Shown here: one piece after another, positions 8,989 through 17,395 of the stretch
How the letters are laid out: each line of letters opens with the position of its first letter
Numbering within the stretch: the first letter of the stretch is position 1
DNA from: Oceanospirillum sp964342385
Lineage (GTDB): Bacteria > Pseudomonadota > Gammaproteobacteria > Pseudomonadales > Halomonadaceae
NCBI GenBank assembly: GCA_964342385.1
Contig: CAYFGP010000008.1
Span: 29,226 to 93,225 of the forward strand
DNA length: 64,000 bases
Reading direction: 5' to 3'
Notes under the pieces: generated by a model
Databases searched by the model: none
What the model saw: only the letters and a program-made list of their open reading frames with translations
Told to the model about the DNA's origin: nothing
Translations under genes and position numbers: made by a program

Positions 8989-11283
8989 GTGATTAACCTG
9001 ACCCAATCAGCGCAGTGTCTGCATAACCTGCCTAGCGAAAATAAACGTGATCCTAAATATAAAAAGGCAGATATTGCTGCAGTTCACGCCTTAACTCAGG
9101 CTGCAGTTCACGTTGAGCTGTTTACCATTCCTCTGTACATGACCTCAATGTATTCCATTCAAGGCATGCATCAGATTAATGAAGGCAATGATTTCTACGA
9201 AGGTCGTCTATGGCCTGGTCCAGCAACCTCAGTATTACCTGAAGACCGTGAGCAAAACCGCTATCTGTCTCCTGAATTTGACCAACCTGCAGTACTGCCA
9301 GGCCAGGTTGATACAGATAACTTCTTTAACAAGAAAAGTTTCAATAGCATCTTCAGTGTTTTTATTCAGGAAATGCTGCACCTGCAACTGGCCGCTAACA
9401 TCTGTACGGCACTGAATAAAAATGCCGACGGCAAGAGCAATACCTTTGATCCGACCTTTACTGGCGCACCACTGCAAGCCAAAGAAATTGAAGGTGGTTT
9501 CGAAAACGCTTGGGTTTGCTATGGACCTGACAAAACGCAGATTCCTCATATTGTTGATCTGACGGACCTGAAACACGAAAAGATCTTTGGCGATGATTGC
9601 CTGGCTCTGGATGAGATCAAAGTAAAACTGGGGGCTCTGGATACCAACTCCATCTCCCTGTTTATGGCCATTGAGGCCGATCACCAAGTGGTCAAAGACC
9701 ATATGAAGCCGGAAGCGCTACCTAAATACTTCCCTAAAGCGCCTTTCTCCGAAGAGCTATGGAACGCTGATAGCACAGAACTTGATCTGCCAATGTTCGG
9801 TACGATCGCTCATATGTACAGCTGTTTGGCCATCTATCTAAACCTGGAATACAGCGACGGCTCCACTCTGTTCAGTGCGGTGTTTAACAGTGAATCTGCT
9901 CAGCAGGATCTGTTTAACTTCTCTAACCGCAAAGGCGGTAAAGGTAAAGCAGGTCACCCTTGCGCCGAATTCTCTGCTATGGGTGATTTGACCGTAACGG
10001 CTGCCGACCCGACTAATGCCAAAAAGCAGATCTTCAATATGATTAGCGGCATTATCGATCAGGGTGAAGGTGGTCCTCTGGAAGTTGAACCAACGGACGT
10101 AGAAGATAAAGATCAGATGCTACTGGGTGCAGCCCCTGCCGCCACAGCCAGTGATCGCAATGAAGTGAACGTACGTTACCAGCCGGATCGTTTTGCACTG
10201 GAAGCTGATTACCCGTCTTATGACGACACAGGTAAGCGCTGCCCACACTCTGCAGATGCTCAGGCTCGTTCTATCGGTGGTGAACTGGATCACTTTGCCC
10301 GCTTTAAAGAAGTGGCAATGTATGTTGCGCAAGGCAAGATCACAACCTGGGAACAGTGGCATGCTAATCCTGAGAACAAATGGACTCCGGAGCTGCTGGT
10401 CACTAATCGGGAGTACCTAGATAAAGCCTCGAAATACAATATTGCTAAGCCTGAAGATGTGGCCACCGCTCTGAATAACCTGAAATACAAGAAGTTTGGT
10501 GATCAGGATGCCACAGCCAGTGCAGAGTTTTCTGAAGATAACTTTAAACTGTTTAGCCATGTTGCAGCAGGTTCCATCGCGGGGATCACCTCAGTACTGG
10601 ATACCTTCTGGAACTACAAAAACTTTATTGAAAGCCCTATCGACTTCCCTTATCCATCGATGTCCGGTTCAGGTGACCGTATCTCCATCTGCTGGGCAAT
10701 CTTTGGTAAGGCCCCTGACTTAGCCCTGGGCGCCTTCCCACGTAAATCCGGCATCATTCCTGATGGCGCTCAAGCACCGGTTAACCACGCCTGTCAGGGC
10801 TTGGGTTTCTTACCTGATGGCCATCAGGATATGGATCAGATGTGCGGCACCAAAGGTGTTTTCCATACCTGTAAAGGCTCAAACCAGTGTGCAGGCGAAG
10901 GGGGCTGTGGCTTTGTACATGACGCCACTATCGGCGGCGGTGGCTGTGGCGGTTCCAGCAGCGGCCCTAGCACAGGCCTGTTCAGTGCGCCAGGTGGTAA
11001 TAAGTGCGGTTCTTTAGGTGGCTGTGCTGTACCCATGTCTGACTCTCAGCTGCTGCCTGAAAGTGGCAAGATGCAATTATTCCAGCTCAATAACCACGGA
11101 GATAAAGGTTTCCCTCCTATAAAAGATCACATGGAATATGAGAAAGGCGACGGTGTTTATGACACCGCTTGGCGTGCTTATCAGAGTGTCTTGCAAGGCA
11201 AAGTTCTGGAGAAAGGCGACAAGGATCTACCTGAAGCACCTAAACCTAGCGATCTGCGTCTGGCATTCCCGCCATCCACCTAA
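8989..11283 (+). CDS. Large ferritin-like domain protein with Cys-rich C-terminal segment
   Basis: A 764-aa protein. The N-terminal third is ferritin-like (as in VioB/RebD-type proteins), with candidate di-iron ligands in HVELFT, EMLHLQ and EADHQ. The middle is not recognised. Residues about 602-679 hold eight cysteines in a Gly-rich context (HACQG, MCGTKG, HTCKGSNQCAGEGGCGF, GGCGGS, NKCGSLGGCAV), like the core motifs of small MNIO-modified metallophore peptides. The GTG at 8989, with AGGA 7 bases upstream, is preferred to the GTG at 8917, which has no ribosome site. DUF692 and DUF2063 genes follow, so the Cys-rich segment may itself be the modification substrate. No signal peptide is evident. 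Its activity is unknown. Confidence 0.7.
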   Translation: MINLTQSAQCLHNLPSENKRDPKYKKADIAAVHALTQAAVHVELFTIPLYMTSMYSIQGMHQINEGNDFYEGRLWPGPATSVLPEDREQNRYLSPEFDQPAVLPGQVDTDNFFNKKSFNSIFSVFIQEMLHLQLAANICTALNKNADGKSNTFDPTFTGAPLQAKEIEGGFENAWVCYGPDKTQIPHIVDLTDLKHEKIFGDDCLALDEIKVKLGALDTNSISLFMAIEADHQVVKDHMKPEALPKYFPKAPFSEELWNADSTELDLPMFGTIAHMYSCLAIYLNLEYSDGSTLFSAVFNSESAQQDLFNFSNRKGGKGKAGHPCAEFSAMGDLTVTAADPTNAKKQIFNMISGIIDQGEGGPLEVEPTDVEDKDQMLLGAAPAATASDRNEVNVRYQPDRFALEADYPSYDDTGKRCPHSADAQARSIGGELDHFARFKEVAMYVAQGKITTWEQWHANPENKWTPELLVTNREYLDKASKYNIAKPEDVATALNNLKYKKFGDQDATASAEFSEDNFKLFSHVAAGSIAGITSVLDTFWNYKNFIESPIDFPYPSMSGSGDRISICWAIFGKAPDLALGAFPRKSGIIPDGAQAPVNHACQGLGFLPDGHQDMDQMCGTKGVFHTCKGSNQCAGEGGCGFVHDATIGGGGCGGSSSGPSTGLFSAPGGNKCGSLGGCAVPMSDSQLLPESGKMQLFQLNNHGDKGFPPIKDHMEYEKGDGVYDTAWRAYQSVLQGKVLEKGDKDLPEAPKPSDLRLAFPPST

Positions 11284-11428
11284 GGCAGGCTTGATGTTTA
11301 TTTGTGCAGCGCCCTTTAGCTCTGCACAACAGACATAAAGGCTTAAAAGGTGATGACCCACAGGCACTGATCGGTCAGTGCCTGTTCTGGTTTAGCACAG
11401 GTTTACACTTAACCCCACAGGATCTGTT

Positions 11429-12532
11429 ATGGCCTCGCATACAAATAACAGCGCTCCTAACCACAGCGCCTCGAGTAGCAATAGCTCTCACAACAGCAAC
11501 CCTAGCAAGAACGCTGCTGATACTGCTTCAGCCTCACACCTGGCAGATCAGCTGCCAAAACTGGGGTTTGGTGTTGGTTTGCGCAGCTGCCACTTTGAAT
11601 GGTTGCTAAAAAATGATCTTAATCCCGCGGCTCTAAACCCTGTTGAACGCCCGGTGGATTGGTTTGAGATCATCAGCGAAAACTTTATGGATAATCACGG
11701 TTTTGCTCACTATATGCTGGATCGTGTGCGGGAACGCTATCCTATCGTGATGCATGGCGTATCACTGTCCATCGGCTCCAGCGATCCACTGAACTGGGAT
11801 TATCTGACCAAACTCAATGCTCTGATTGAAGGTATTCAACCGGCCTGGGTATCGGATCATATCTGCTGGACCGGTATCTCAGGCGTCAATACTCATGATC
11901 TGCTGCCACTGCCCTATACTGAAGAATCCCTGCGTCATGTAGCACAACGGGTGAACGAAGTGCAGGACTTTCTGCAACGCCCATTGGTCTTGGAAAACCC
12001 CAGCAGCTACCTGCAATTTCAGCAATCTGAATTAACCGAACCCGAGTTTATTAATGCCCTGTGTGCAGAAACTGGTTGCGGCCTGCTGCTGGACGTGAAC
12101 AACGTCTTTGTCTCCAGCTTTAATCACGGTTTTGATGCGGAAGAGTATATTCGAGCCCTGCCTCATAAACAGATTGTGCAGATGCATCTGGCAGGTCCAA
12201 CACACTGCGGCAGCCATATTATCGATACCCATGATGCGGAAGTACCGAGACAAGTGTGGCAGCTGTATCAAATGGCGCAACAATTGGCACCAGAGTGCTC
12301 CACCCTGCTGGAATGGGATGCCAATATCCCGGAATTCCCACAGTTGGTCAGTGAACTTAATAAAGCCCGTCAAGCCCTGACCGGAGAGCTGCCAGGCACC
12401 GATCTGCACTATCAACCAGCACAGCAGAATAGAGATCCCGTAGTTTCCACCCCCGTTCATCATAATCTACAGGCCCACAATAACCTACAGGCCCACAACC
12501 TTGACGAGCACCACTATGCAGAAGCTGAATGA
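11429..12532 (+). CDS. DUF692 / MNIO family multinuclear iron oxidase
   Basis: A 367-aa TIM-barrel enzyme of the DUF692 family (MbnB, BufB, TglH relatives), which oxidises peptide cysteines using a two- or three-iron centre. Likely metal ligands are seen in order: MHGVSLS, SDHICW, LENPSSYL, DVNNVFVSSFNHG, MHLAGPTH, IDTHDAEV and LLEWDANIP. The first 40 residues are a Ser/Asn-rich linker of low complexity and the last 35 a His/Gln-rich tail, both outside the usual family length of about 280. It follows the ferritin-like gene by 145 bp and overlaps the DUF2063 gene by 17 bp. The family partnership is well known; the substrate here is inferred. Confidence 0.88.
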   Translation: MASHTNNSAPNHSASSSNSSHNSNPSKNAADTASASHLADQLPKLGFGVGLRSCHFEWLLKNDLNPAALNPVERPVDWFEIISENFMDNHGFAHYMLDRVRERYPIVMHGVSLSIGSSDPLNWDYLTKLNALIEGIQPAWVSDHICWTGISGVNTHDLLPLPYTEESLRHVAQRVNEVQDFLQRPLVLENPSSYLQFQQSELTEPEFINALCAETGCGLLLDVNNVFVSSFNHGFDAEEYIRALPHKQIVQMHLAGPTHCGSHIIDTHDAEVPRQVWQLYQMAQQLAPECSTLLEWDANIPEFPQLVSELNKARQALTGELPGTDLHYQPAQQNRDPVVSTPVHHNLQAHNNLQAHNLDEHHYAEAE

Positions 12533-13382
12533 ACTCCAACACTGGTTCGGTCATGCCGTTATCCGTCGTGAGTTGGACTATGACACCCTGCTGGAAACTA
12601 TTGTAGATAACGAGCAACTCAGCGCTGAACACCGCTTAGGTGTCTATGCCGAAGGATATCAACTGCGTCTACTGGAATGTATGCGTGCGGAATACGCTTG
12701 TCTGGATGCCCTACTGAGCCGGGAACTATTTGACCGCTTTGCTCTGAATTACCTGAATGCCCGTCCCTCAACCTCCTATACCCTGTTTGATCTGGGGGGT
12801 GAATTTGCTCTGTTTCTGGCCAATACCCGTCCGCCCGTGCCGGAAGAAGATGAGCAGCAAATAGCTATGAAGATGCCGGAGCAGCTGGCGCAACTGGAAC
12901 GTTACCGGGTAATGAGTATTCGAGGAAAAGGCTCAGAACGCAGCGAGATACCACCACTGGATGCCACTATGCTGCTGTTCCAGCCTAACTATCTGTTCAA
13001 ACGCACAGATACCAGCTTTGTGATGGAAACCGACTTTGATTTTGCCCCTGTGATTGAAGCAGTTGAAAACGATCAACAACCCGATTTCCCCGAGCAAAAA
13101 AGCCAACATCTGCTGATCTACCGTCAGGGATATCGCGTCAAACTGATGCCTCTGGAGCCCTGGAAAGCACTGTTCCTACAAAGCTGCGACGGTCACTATC
13201 CCTGGCAGGCACAACAGCATCTGGTTTCCGAACAACTGCAGCTATCAGGCGGTGATCTGCTATCCCAGCTAATGACCTGGTTACCGCAGATGGTTTCGAT
13301 GGGGGTATTGGAGCTGGTTCAGGATAAAGCAGACGACTCTGCGATTAGCGATTACAACATTGATAGCCTTATTACGGCATAG
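12516..13382 (+). CDS. DUF2063 family protein, MNIO partner (BufC/MbnC-like)
   Basis: A 288-aa protein whose N-terminal 100 residues match the DUF2063 pattern: LQHWFGHAV, then RLGVYAEGYQLRLLECMRAEY and NYLNARPSTSYTLFDLGGEFALFL. Such proteins act with the adjacent MNIO enzyme, usually to recruit or position the precursor peptide. The start overlaps the DUF692 stop by 17 bp, which indicates translational coupling. The ATG at 12516 is chosen over the in-frame TTG at 12501. The C-terminal domain (RQGYRVKLMPLEPWKALFL) is the winged-helix-like part seen in the family. Confidence 0.82.
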   Translation: MQKLNELQHWFGHAVIRRELDYDTLLETIVDNEQLSAEHRLGVYAEGYQLRLLECMRAEYACLDALLSRELFDRFALNYLNARPSTSYTLFDLGGEFALFLANTRPPVPEEDEQQIAMKMPEQLAQLERYRVMSIRGKGSERSEIPPLDATMLLFQPNYLFKRTDTSFVMETDFDFAPVIEAVENDQQPDFPEQKSQHLLIYRQGYRVKLMPLEPWKALFLQSCDGHYPWQAQQHLVSEQLQLSGGDLLSQLMTWLPQMVSMGVLELVQDKADDSAISDYNIDSLITA

Positions 13383-13461
13383 ATTAACCTATCGCGATCG
13401 ATATAAGTCCCCCTATCACAATGTAAACAAAAGCCAGCCACAGATCAGATAAGCACTAATC

Positions 13462-13555
13462 AATACACACTTACACAAAAGCGCTTCGATATTTTTTGGC
13501 CAACGGCTGAAGAGTGAAGCCATTTTCTAAAGAGAAACTTTTGTGTGAGTGCTTA
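13462..13555 (-). repeat. Dispersed MITE-like repeat, copy B (inverted)
   Basis: The reverse complement of this 94-bp stretch starts CTAAGCACTCACACAAAAGT exactly as copy A at 4552 does and ends AAGTGTGTATT as copy A does. The central hairpin has one change (AGCCGT instead of AGCCAT). It lies between the DUF2063 gene and the decarboxylase gene. Confidence 0.8.
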
Positions 13556-13624
13556 GTTAATACCTATGTAATACCCGCAAGACTGCATTGATGCAGACAA
13601 AAAATCTTAACATGGAGTAAGACA

Positions 13625-14971
13625 ATGCAAGAGATTCTGAACCTATTACGTGTTGCCAGTGAAAGCCGCCAGGCGGAACTGTCAGAAGCCGATCAAGAGA
13701 AGATCCAGCGTATCTACCAATGGCAACTGGCCACCTTAGAGCACGCAAAAAATACTAGCGTAGAAGATTTTCAGCCTGCGGTTAAAAGCCTGTATAACTA
13801 TCTGACCTGTACGGCACAAAGCGACAGCACAGCACGCCGCTTTGCCACCAGTATGATTACCGAGATCCCTGAACAGTATCGGGCATTTAACTCACTGACA
13901 GATTGGTTCAAGTGTATCGATTATGTGATTCAACGTGCGCCGGTATTTGGTGAAGAAACCTTCCCCATGTCGAAACTGTTTGTCTTCTATATGTTCAGCC
14001 CGTCCGGTAACAGCTTATTTATGCTGCAGGAATTCAATAGCTTATTGACTCAGGTACTGCGCACCTGGTGTACATTTTTGGATTCATCAGATTCCAAAAG
14101 CGTACTCAACCCTAATCAGGCCGTACCTGCCACTGAAGGCTGGTTATCCCCTGCGGCTCAGGAAGAGCTGTGCCTGGAACAAAGTCTGAATTTTCAGAAC
14201 CACAACAACCCGGAAATGCCTTATTGGGGCTTTAGTTCCTATAATGATTTTTTCCATCGTCAACTGGATCTGGAGCAATACCGCCCATTACCAGAGGATG
14301 ATTCAGATAAAGTAGTTGTGTCTGCCAACGATGGCACCGTCTATCGTATTAGTCGTGATGTAAAACGCTGCGATGAATTCTGGAACAAGGGCCAGCCATA
14401 CTCTCTGCTGGATATGCTGGGAGGTACCAGTAACAACCCAACGCCAACACCAGAAGAGCTGATAGAGCCTTTTATCGGCGGCGATGTGATGCAATCCTTC
14501 TTATCCGGTGCGGATTACCACCGCTGGCATGCTCCTATCAGCGGTAAAGTTATCCGGGCTCAGGTGATTGAAGGTATGACCTTCAGTGAGCTGATAAGTG
14601 AAGGCCTGGACCTTTCCGCAGGCACTGACTCCCAAGTTTATCAGGCGATGGTCAACACCCGTGGTTTAGTGATTATTGAGAGTGATCAAGGCCATGGCTT
14701 AGTTGCTGTAATCCCAATCGGAATCACCGAAATCTCATCGATATCGTTGTCCATTACAGAAGGTCAGAGAGTCGAAAAAGGCCAGGAACTGGGTTACTTC
14801 AGTTACGGAGGTTCGACCTTAGCACTGGTTTTCCAAAAAGATATGGTGGCCTCTTTTACAGCTCAGGAAGCCCCTGAAGATGCCGAATTCCCAGCCTGCA
14901 AATGCACAAATAACTGCTCTGCAGACCAAGGTTGTTTGCGAGTAAGAGGCGAGATTGCGCGTTTGAAATAA
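13625..14971 (+). CDS. Phosphatidylserine decarboxylase family protein, PsiD-like (pyruvoyl enzyme)
   Basis: A 448-aa protein. The C-terminal 250 residues are PSD-like: YNDFFHRQL, DYHRWHAPISGKV (the PSD His motif) and YFSYGGSTLALVF, where the Ser in GGST would be the self-cleavage and pyruvoyl site. The N-terminal 180 residues resemble the extra domain of PsiD-type enzymes, which decarboxylate amino acids and are about 440 aa; true bacterial PSDs are shorter. An amino-acid or phospholipid substrate is therefore possible. The extreme C-terminus (CKCTNNCSADQGC) carries four cysteines not typical of the family. A GGAG ribosome site precedes the ATG. The MITE upstream suggests separate transcription from the MNIO operon. 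Confidence 0.78.
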   Translation: MQEILNLLRVASESRQAELSEADQEKIQRIYQWQLATLEHAKNTSVEDFQPAVKSLYNYLTCTAQSDSTARRFATSMITEIPEQYRAFNSLTDWFKCIDYVIQRAPVFGEETFPMSKLFVFYMFSPSGNSLFMLQEFNSLLTQVLRTWCTFLDSSDSKSVLNPNQAVPATEGWLSPAAQEELCLEQSLNFQNHNNPEMPYWGFSSYNDFFHRQLDLEQYRPLPEDDSDKVVVSANDGTVYRISRDVKRCDEFWNKGQPYSLLDMLGGTSNNPTPTPEELIEPFIGGDVMQSFLSGADYHRWHAPISGKVIRAQVIEGMTFSELISEGLDLSAGTDSQVYQAMVNTRGLVIIESDQGHGLVAVIPIGITEISSISLSITEGQRVEKGQELGYFSYGGSTLALVFQKDMVASFTAQEAPEDAEFPACKCTNNCSADQGCLRVRGEIARLK

Positions 14972-15155
14972 TAGCTGAAACGATATCCTATGCTGCGACA
15001 AAGCATAGGGTAAAACCAGCCACTGGCTCACAACATATCCGTGGGTCAGTGCTTAACGCCTCAATCTGTTCAATACCACTGGCACTATCCACAAGACCTG
15101 CCCATAATAGCGACCTTCTACAGCTTGATATTGCAACAAAATAAGGACAAATCAG

Positions 15156-15332
15156 ATGGGTGGCGTATCACTAGGACAGTTAATTATCCTGATTATCGTC
15201 ATCACGATTTTCATCCTGCCCAAGCTTATGGAGTCCTTCACAAAGCGCTCCCCAATCAACAAGAAACAAACCCATATCATCTTGATTGCAGTCTTAGCGG
15301 TTTATTTCATCTTCTATATCGTTGGGCTTTAG
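15156..15332 (+). CDS. Small membrane protein, two predicted transmembrane helices
   Basis: A 58-aa ORF with AAGGA 8 bases before the ATG. Residues 6-22 (LGQLIILIIVITIFILP) and about 41-57 (IILIAVLAVYFIFYIVG) are hydrophobic helices separated by a basic loop (TKRSPINKKQTH), consistent with a hairpin inner-membrane protein with the loop in the cytoplasm. No family is recognised. It follows the PSD-like gene by 184 bp, so joint function is possible but unproven. Confidence 0.6.
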   Translation: MGGVSLGQLIILIIVITIFILPKLMESFTKRSPINKKQTHIILIAVLAVYFIFYIVGL

Positions 15333-15397
15333 TGCCTGACATCCTCTATCAGAACAACTCAATTATCGAAATGACTCACAAAATAATGTGGTGGGAA

Positions 15398-15573
15398 AGT
15401 TTTGATAGCCTCAACGGCTCGGTGGTCTGCAACGTGTGGTTGTTATTCTGATAGTTTGGCATAACAAGGAGTTTTGATAGCCTCAACGGCTCGGTGGTCT
15501 GCAACATTCTGATGGAGTTCATACAGATCAGCTAAAAAGTTTTGATAGCCTCAACGGCTCGGTGGTCTGCAAC
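15398..15573. CRISPR. Orphan mini-CRISPR array: three 36-bp repeats, two spacers
   Basis: Three identical 36-bp repeats occupy 15398-15433, 15470-15505 and 15538-15573. Each begins AGTTTTGATAGCC and ends GGTGGTCTGCAAC; AGCC and GGCT form a small internal stem. The unique spacers are 36 nt (15434-15469) and 32 nt (15506-15537). On the minus strand the repeat reads GTTGCAGACC..., the usual GTT start, which would place the leader in the AT-rich stretch after 15574. No cas gene is visible in the window, so the array is orphan or acts with distant genes. A non-CRISPR interspersed repeat is the alternative. Confidence 0.65.
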
Positions 15574-16102
15574 AGCCCCCTAAATACGACCTTCTAAATC
15601 AGCAGGTTACAGCACTTTTTTCGTGCCCTCCAGCATTTATGTCAAATTTGCGCATTTCATCTCTGATTATTGTCTTTTTAGACATTAAGAATAAAGAAAG
15701 TTGTTACTTTTCAATAAGATCGTGCTCTTTTACGACACTATAGAGCCAAAAAACTGATAACCGATTGATTTTAATAAAAATTAATACCGTCAACCAAAAA
15801 CCAACACAGAGGTTAACAGACGGCCCGATTTTCTAAAAAAGAATCCAGTTTTAGTGTTTTTTCCTGTTAGGCATGATTTTGGTGACTTCACACCTGTTTC
15901 CAATGCGATCAAATATGCGATGACATCAGCTCTTGTTGTAGTCCGTTTATTATGGCCTGTTGAGTGATTTTACACTTCTTCAATTCGTTGTTTTCCCCCG
16001 ATGTTCTTCTGACGTTTTACTTTATCTCTCTATGCCAAAACTAAATTCGACATCGCATCTTTCCCCCTCCTAAAAAATCTCACCACATACAAACCGTTGA
16101 CT
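15574..16102. other. AT-rich non-coding stretch, possible CRISPR leader and promoter region
   Basis: No gene is supported. The first 250 bases are strongly AT-rich, like a CRISPR leader if the array is transcribed on the minus strand. The remainder leads into the operator pair at 16103-16146 before the DapA-family gene. Confidence 0.4.
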
Positions 16103-16146
16103 TTGTATAAAATATACAATTATTATGAATTGCATATTTTATACAT
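16103..16146. promoter_or_regulatory. Tandem palindromic operators, sites 3a and 3b
   Basis: 16103-16119 reads TTGTATA-AAA-TATACAA, a perfect 7-bp inverted repeat equal to the site at 1622-1638 except for the reversed central triplet. A second, imperfect copy, TTGCATA-TTT-TATACAT, follows at 16130-16146. They lie 60-103 bp before the DapA-family start and probably bind the same regulator as sites 1 and 2. Confidence 0.7.
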
Positions 16147-16205
16147 GCAACCCTAAGGGCAGGACATCTCCCTCTGCCAACAACAAAATCAAGAGGCTAC
16201 AAACC

Positions 16206-17120
16206 ATGAATGTAAATTGGACAGGCGTTTATCCAGCGGTTACCACTCAGTTCAATGCAGATGAATCGCTGAATCTGGAAGCGACCCAGCGTGTGATTGA
16301 CAACCAGGTGAATGACGGTGTGAACGGCATTATCTGTCTGGGTACAGTAGGTGAGAACTGCTCGCTGTCTGCACAGGAAAAACGTCAGGTGATTAGCGCG
16401 GCTAAAGAAGTGATCAATGGTCGTGTACCTCTGATTGCCGGTACTGCTGAGACCACGACCCGTCAAGCTATCGATTATGTGGCTGACGTACAGCAAATTG
16501 GTGCCGACGGCTGTATGGTGCTGCCGGGTATGGTGTATCAATCCAATGATCGTGAAGCAGTGACTCACTTCCAGTCCGTTGCCAATGCCAATCCTGATAT
16601 GCCACTGATGATCTACAACAATCCGGTGTCTTACGGTGTCGATGTCAGCCTGGAGATGATGGACGAGCTGGCCAAGTGCGCCAATATTGTCGCGGTAAAA
16701 GAATCCACCACCGATACCCGTCGTATCACCGAACTGTATAACCGCTTTGATGACCGCTTTATTGTCTTCTCCGGTGTGGACGATATCGCGCTGGAATCTC
16801 TGATGCTGGGTGCCACCGGTTGGATCTCCGGTCTGACCAACGCCTTCCCGAAAGAATCCGTCACCATGTACAAGCTGGCTCAACAGGGTCGTTACGCTGA
16901 AGCCGTTGAGATCTATCGCTGGTTCCTGCCACTGCTGCGTCTGGACACTATCCCTACACTGGTTCAGTGCATCAAGCTGGCCGAGCAGGTATGTGGTCGC
17001 GGTTCCGAGGTAGTCCGTGCTCCCCGTCTGGCACTGACTGGTGAAGAGCGTGCTCAGGTGATTCAGCTGGTTGAGCATGCCATTGCCACTCGCCCTGATC
17101 TAAGCCGTTACGACGTTTAA
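16206..17120 (+). CDS. DapA-family lyase, probably pyrroline-4-hydroxy-2-carboxylate deaminase
   Basis: A 304-aa member of the dihydrodipicolinate synthase/N-acetylneuraminate lyase family. The Schiff-base lysine is in VAVKEST, the catalytic tyrosine in MIYNNPVSYG, and the substrate carboxylate motif is LGTVGENCSLS (in place of the GTTGE of DapA). In hydroxyproline catabolism a member of this family converts the dehydrogenase product to alpha-ketoglutarate semialdehyde; the shared operator at 16103 supports that role here. Housekeeping DapA is the main alternative but is not usually beside a transporter. The ATG at 16206 with AGAGG 9 bases upstream is preferred over the ORF start at 16125, which lies inside the operator. 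Confidence 0.82.
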   Translation: MNVNWTGVYPAVTTQFNADESLNLEATQRVIDNQVNDGVNGIICLGTVGENCSLSAQEKRQVISAAKEVINGRVPLIAGTAETTTRQAIDYVADVQQIGADGCMVLPGMVYQSNDREAVTHFQSVANANPDMPLMIYNNPVSYGVDVSLEMMDELAKCANIVAVKESTTDTRRITELYNRFDDRFIVFSGVDDIALESLMLGATGWISGLTNAFPKESVTMYKLAQQGRYAEAVEIYRWFLPLLRLDTIPTLVQCIKLAEQVCGRGSEVVRAPRLALTGEERAQVIQLVEHAIATRPDLSRYDV

Positions 17121-17154
17121 TACGTTTAGTCCCCTCGTAACACACGGTTTATGC

Positions 17155-17212
17155 GCTCTCTTCAGACGGCTACAGCTGCCCCTGTGTCTGAAGAAAATTA
17201 TCTGAAGAGAGC
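17155..17212 (+). promoter_or_regulatory. Alternative hairpins between the DapA-family gene and the ABC genes
   Basis: GCTCTCTTCAGA at 17155-17166 pairs perfectly with TCTGAAGAGAGC at 17201-17212. CTTCAGAC at 17160-17167 can instead pair with GTCTGAAG at 17186-17193, so the two structures exclude each other. There is no T-run after either, so processing or mRNA stabilisation is as likely as termination. Confidence 0.45.
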
Positions 17213-17395
17213 CTCTCAAAGCAGCTGAAAATCAAACCAATCAACAAGAACAAGACACGCCACGATAAAGAGCAAAAATAAGGGCAATGCCGAGATAAAC
17301 AGGCCAATGATATGGCACGACCCAGGCCTTTAAATGCATCAACTTCTATAAAAACCATATAAATCGCCACAACAACAATAAGTAGGGCAATCGAT

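Noticed and set aside
15041..15451. 136-codon plus-strand ORF across the CRISPR repeats
   Set aside because: It overlaps the small membrane protein in another frame and runs into the first repeat; no ribosome site, composition not protein-like.
16197..17078. 293-codon minus-strand ORF opposite the DapA-family gene
   Set aside because: It mirrors codon use of the real gene; Thr/Gln/His-rich translation and no motif. The sense product has a complete active site.
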